A program made the position numbers and the translations under genes. A stretch of 6,115 nt of DNA from Victivallales bacterium. Its GTDB lineage: Bacteria; Verrucomicrobiota; Lentisphaeria; Oligosphaerales; Oligosphaeraceae. Shown here one piece after another: positions 6,059 to 6,115 of this stretch; position 1 is the first letter of the stretch; the number at the start of each line of letters is the position of its first letter. The DNA is taken from assembly GCA_017538465.1 (NCBI GenBank), contig JAFYIW010000354.1, positions 1 through 6,115 on the forward strand, in the 5' to 3' direction. The notes under the pieces are model-generated. The model saw only the letters and a list, made by a program, of their open reading frames with translations, was not told the DNA's origin and did no database searches.

Positions 6059-6115
6059 ATGAAAAAGTCCTTTACCCTGATTGAACTTCTGGTCGTCATC
6101 GCCATCATCGCCATC
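6059..6115 (+). CDS. Type IV pilin/pseudopilin-like protein, N-terminal 19 codons only (runs off right edge)
   Basis: The visible peptide is MKKSFTLIELLVVIAIIAI. A short basic leader, then Phe-Thr-Leu-Ile-Glu and a hydrophobic helix, is the class III signal of type IV pilins and type II secretion pseudopilins. The Glu is the fifth residue after the presumed cleavage point, as in the family. The residue before Phe is Ser rather than the usual Gly, so processing by the standard prepilin peptidase is uncertain. Lentisphaerota and Planctomycetota carry many such proteins with large periplasmic or surface domains (from memory). There is no Shine-Dalgarno close to the ATG; the immediate upstream bases are A-rich. 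The rest of the protein is outside the window. Confidence 0.85.
   Translation, partial: MKKSFTLIELLVVIAIIAI

Overview
The window looks like a moderately GC-rich bacterial chromosome segment, most likely from the PVC group and probably Lentisphaerota or a relative. This is inferred from three things: a prepilin-like N-terminus ending in FTLIELLVVIAIIAI with no Gly before the Phe, a style common in many copies in that lineage; a very large secreted GH123/DUF4091-type glycosidase; and mostly weak or absent Shine-Dalgarno sites. No phage, IS, CRISPR, tRNA or rRNA is visible.

Layout. (1) Bases 1-81, minus strand: first 27 codons of an unidentified gene leaving the left edge. (2) Bases 82-193: divergent promoter region with a consensus TATAAT facing left and a weaker candidate facing right. 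(3) Bases 194-1246, plus: a coenzyme A biosynthesis protein with an intact phosphopantothenate-cysteine ligase (CoaB) half and a shrunken, apparently inactive remnant of the usual decarboxylase (CoaC) half. (4) Bases 1253-2038, minus: a cytoplasmic alpha/beta-hydrolase of the HSL/BD-FAE esterase type, convergent with the CoaB gene, their stop codons 6 bp apart inside a perfect palindrome. (5) Bases 2039-2242: divergent regulatory region with a perfect 8+4+8 palindrome, candidate promoters both ways, and a strong Shine-Dalgarno/ATG well upstream of the preferred start. (6) Bases 2243-5965, plus: a 1240-residue exported multidomain protein (signal peptide, CBM9-like domain, beta-sandwich, GH123/DUF4091 barrel with a large insertion, C-terminal LamG-like lectin domain). 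(7) Bases 5966-6058: intergenic with a good promoter. (8) Bases 6059-6115: start of a type IV pilin/pseudopilin-like protein running off the right edge.

How the genes fit together. The esterase-like hydrolase and the large glycosidase are divergent across one palindromic site, so co-regulation in breakdown of an acylated or amino-sugar-containing glycan is plausible but unproven. The CoaB gene is housekeeping and unrelated to that theme. No clear new multi-gene system is visible. The strongest oddities are the eroded CoaC domain on an intact CoaB, the domain insertion in the GH123-type barrel, and the palindromic site between the two carbohydrate-related genes.
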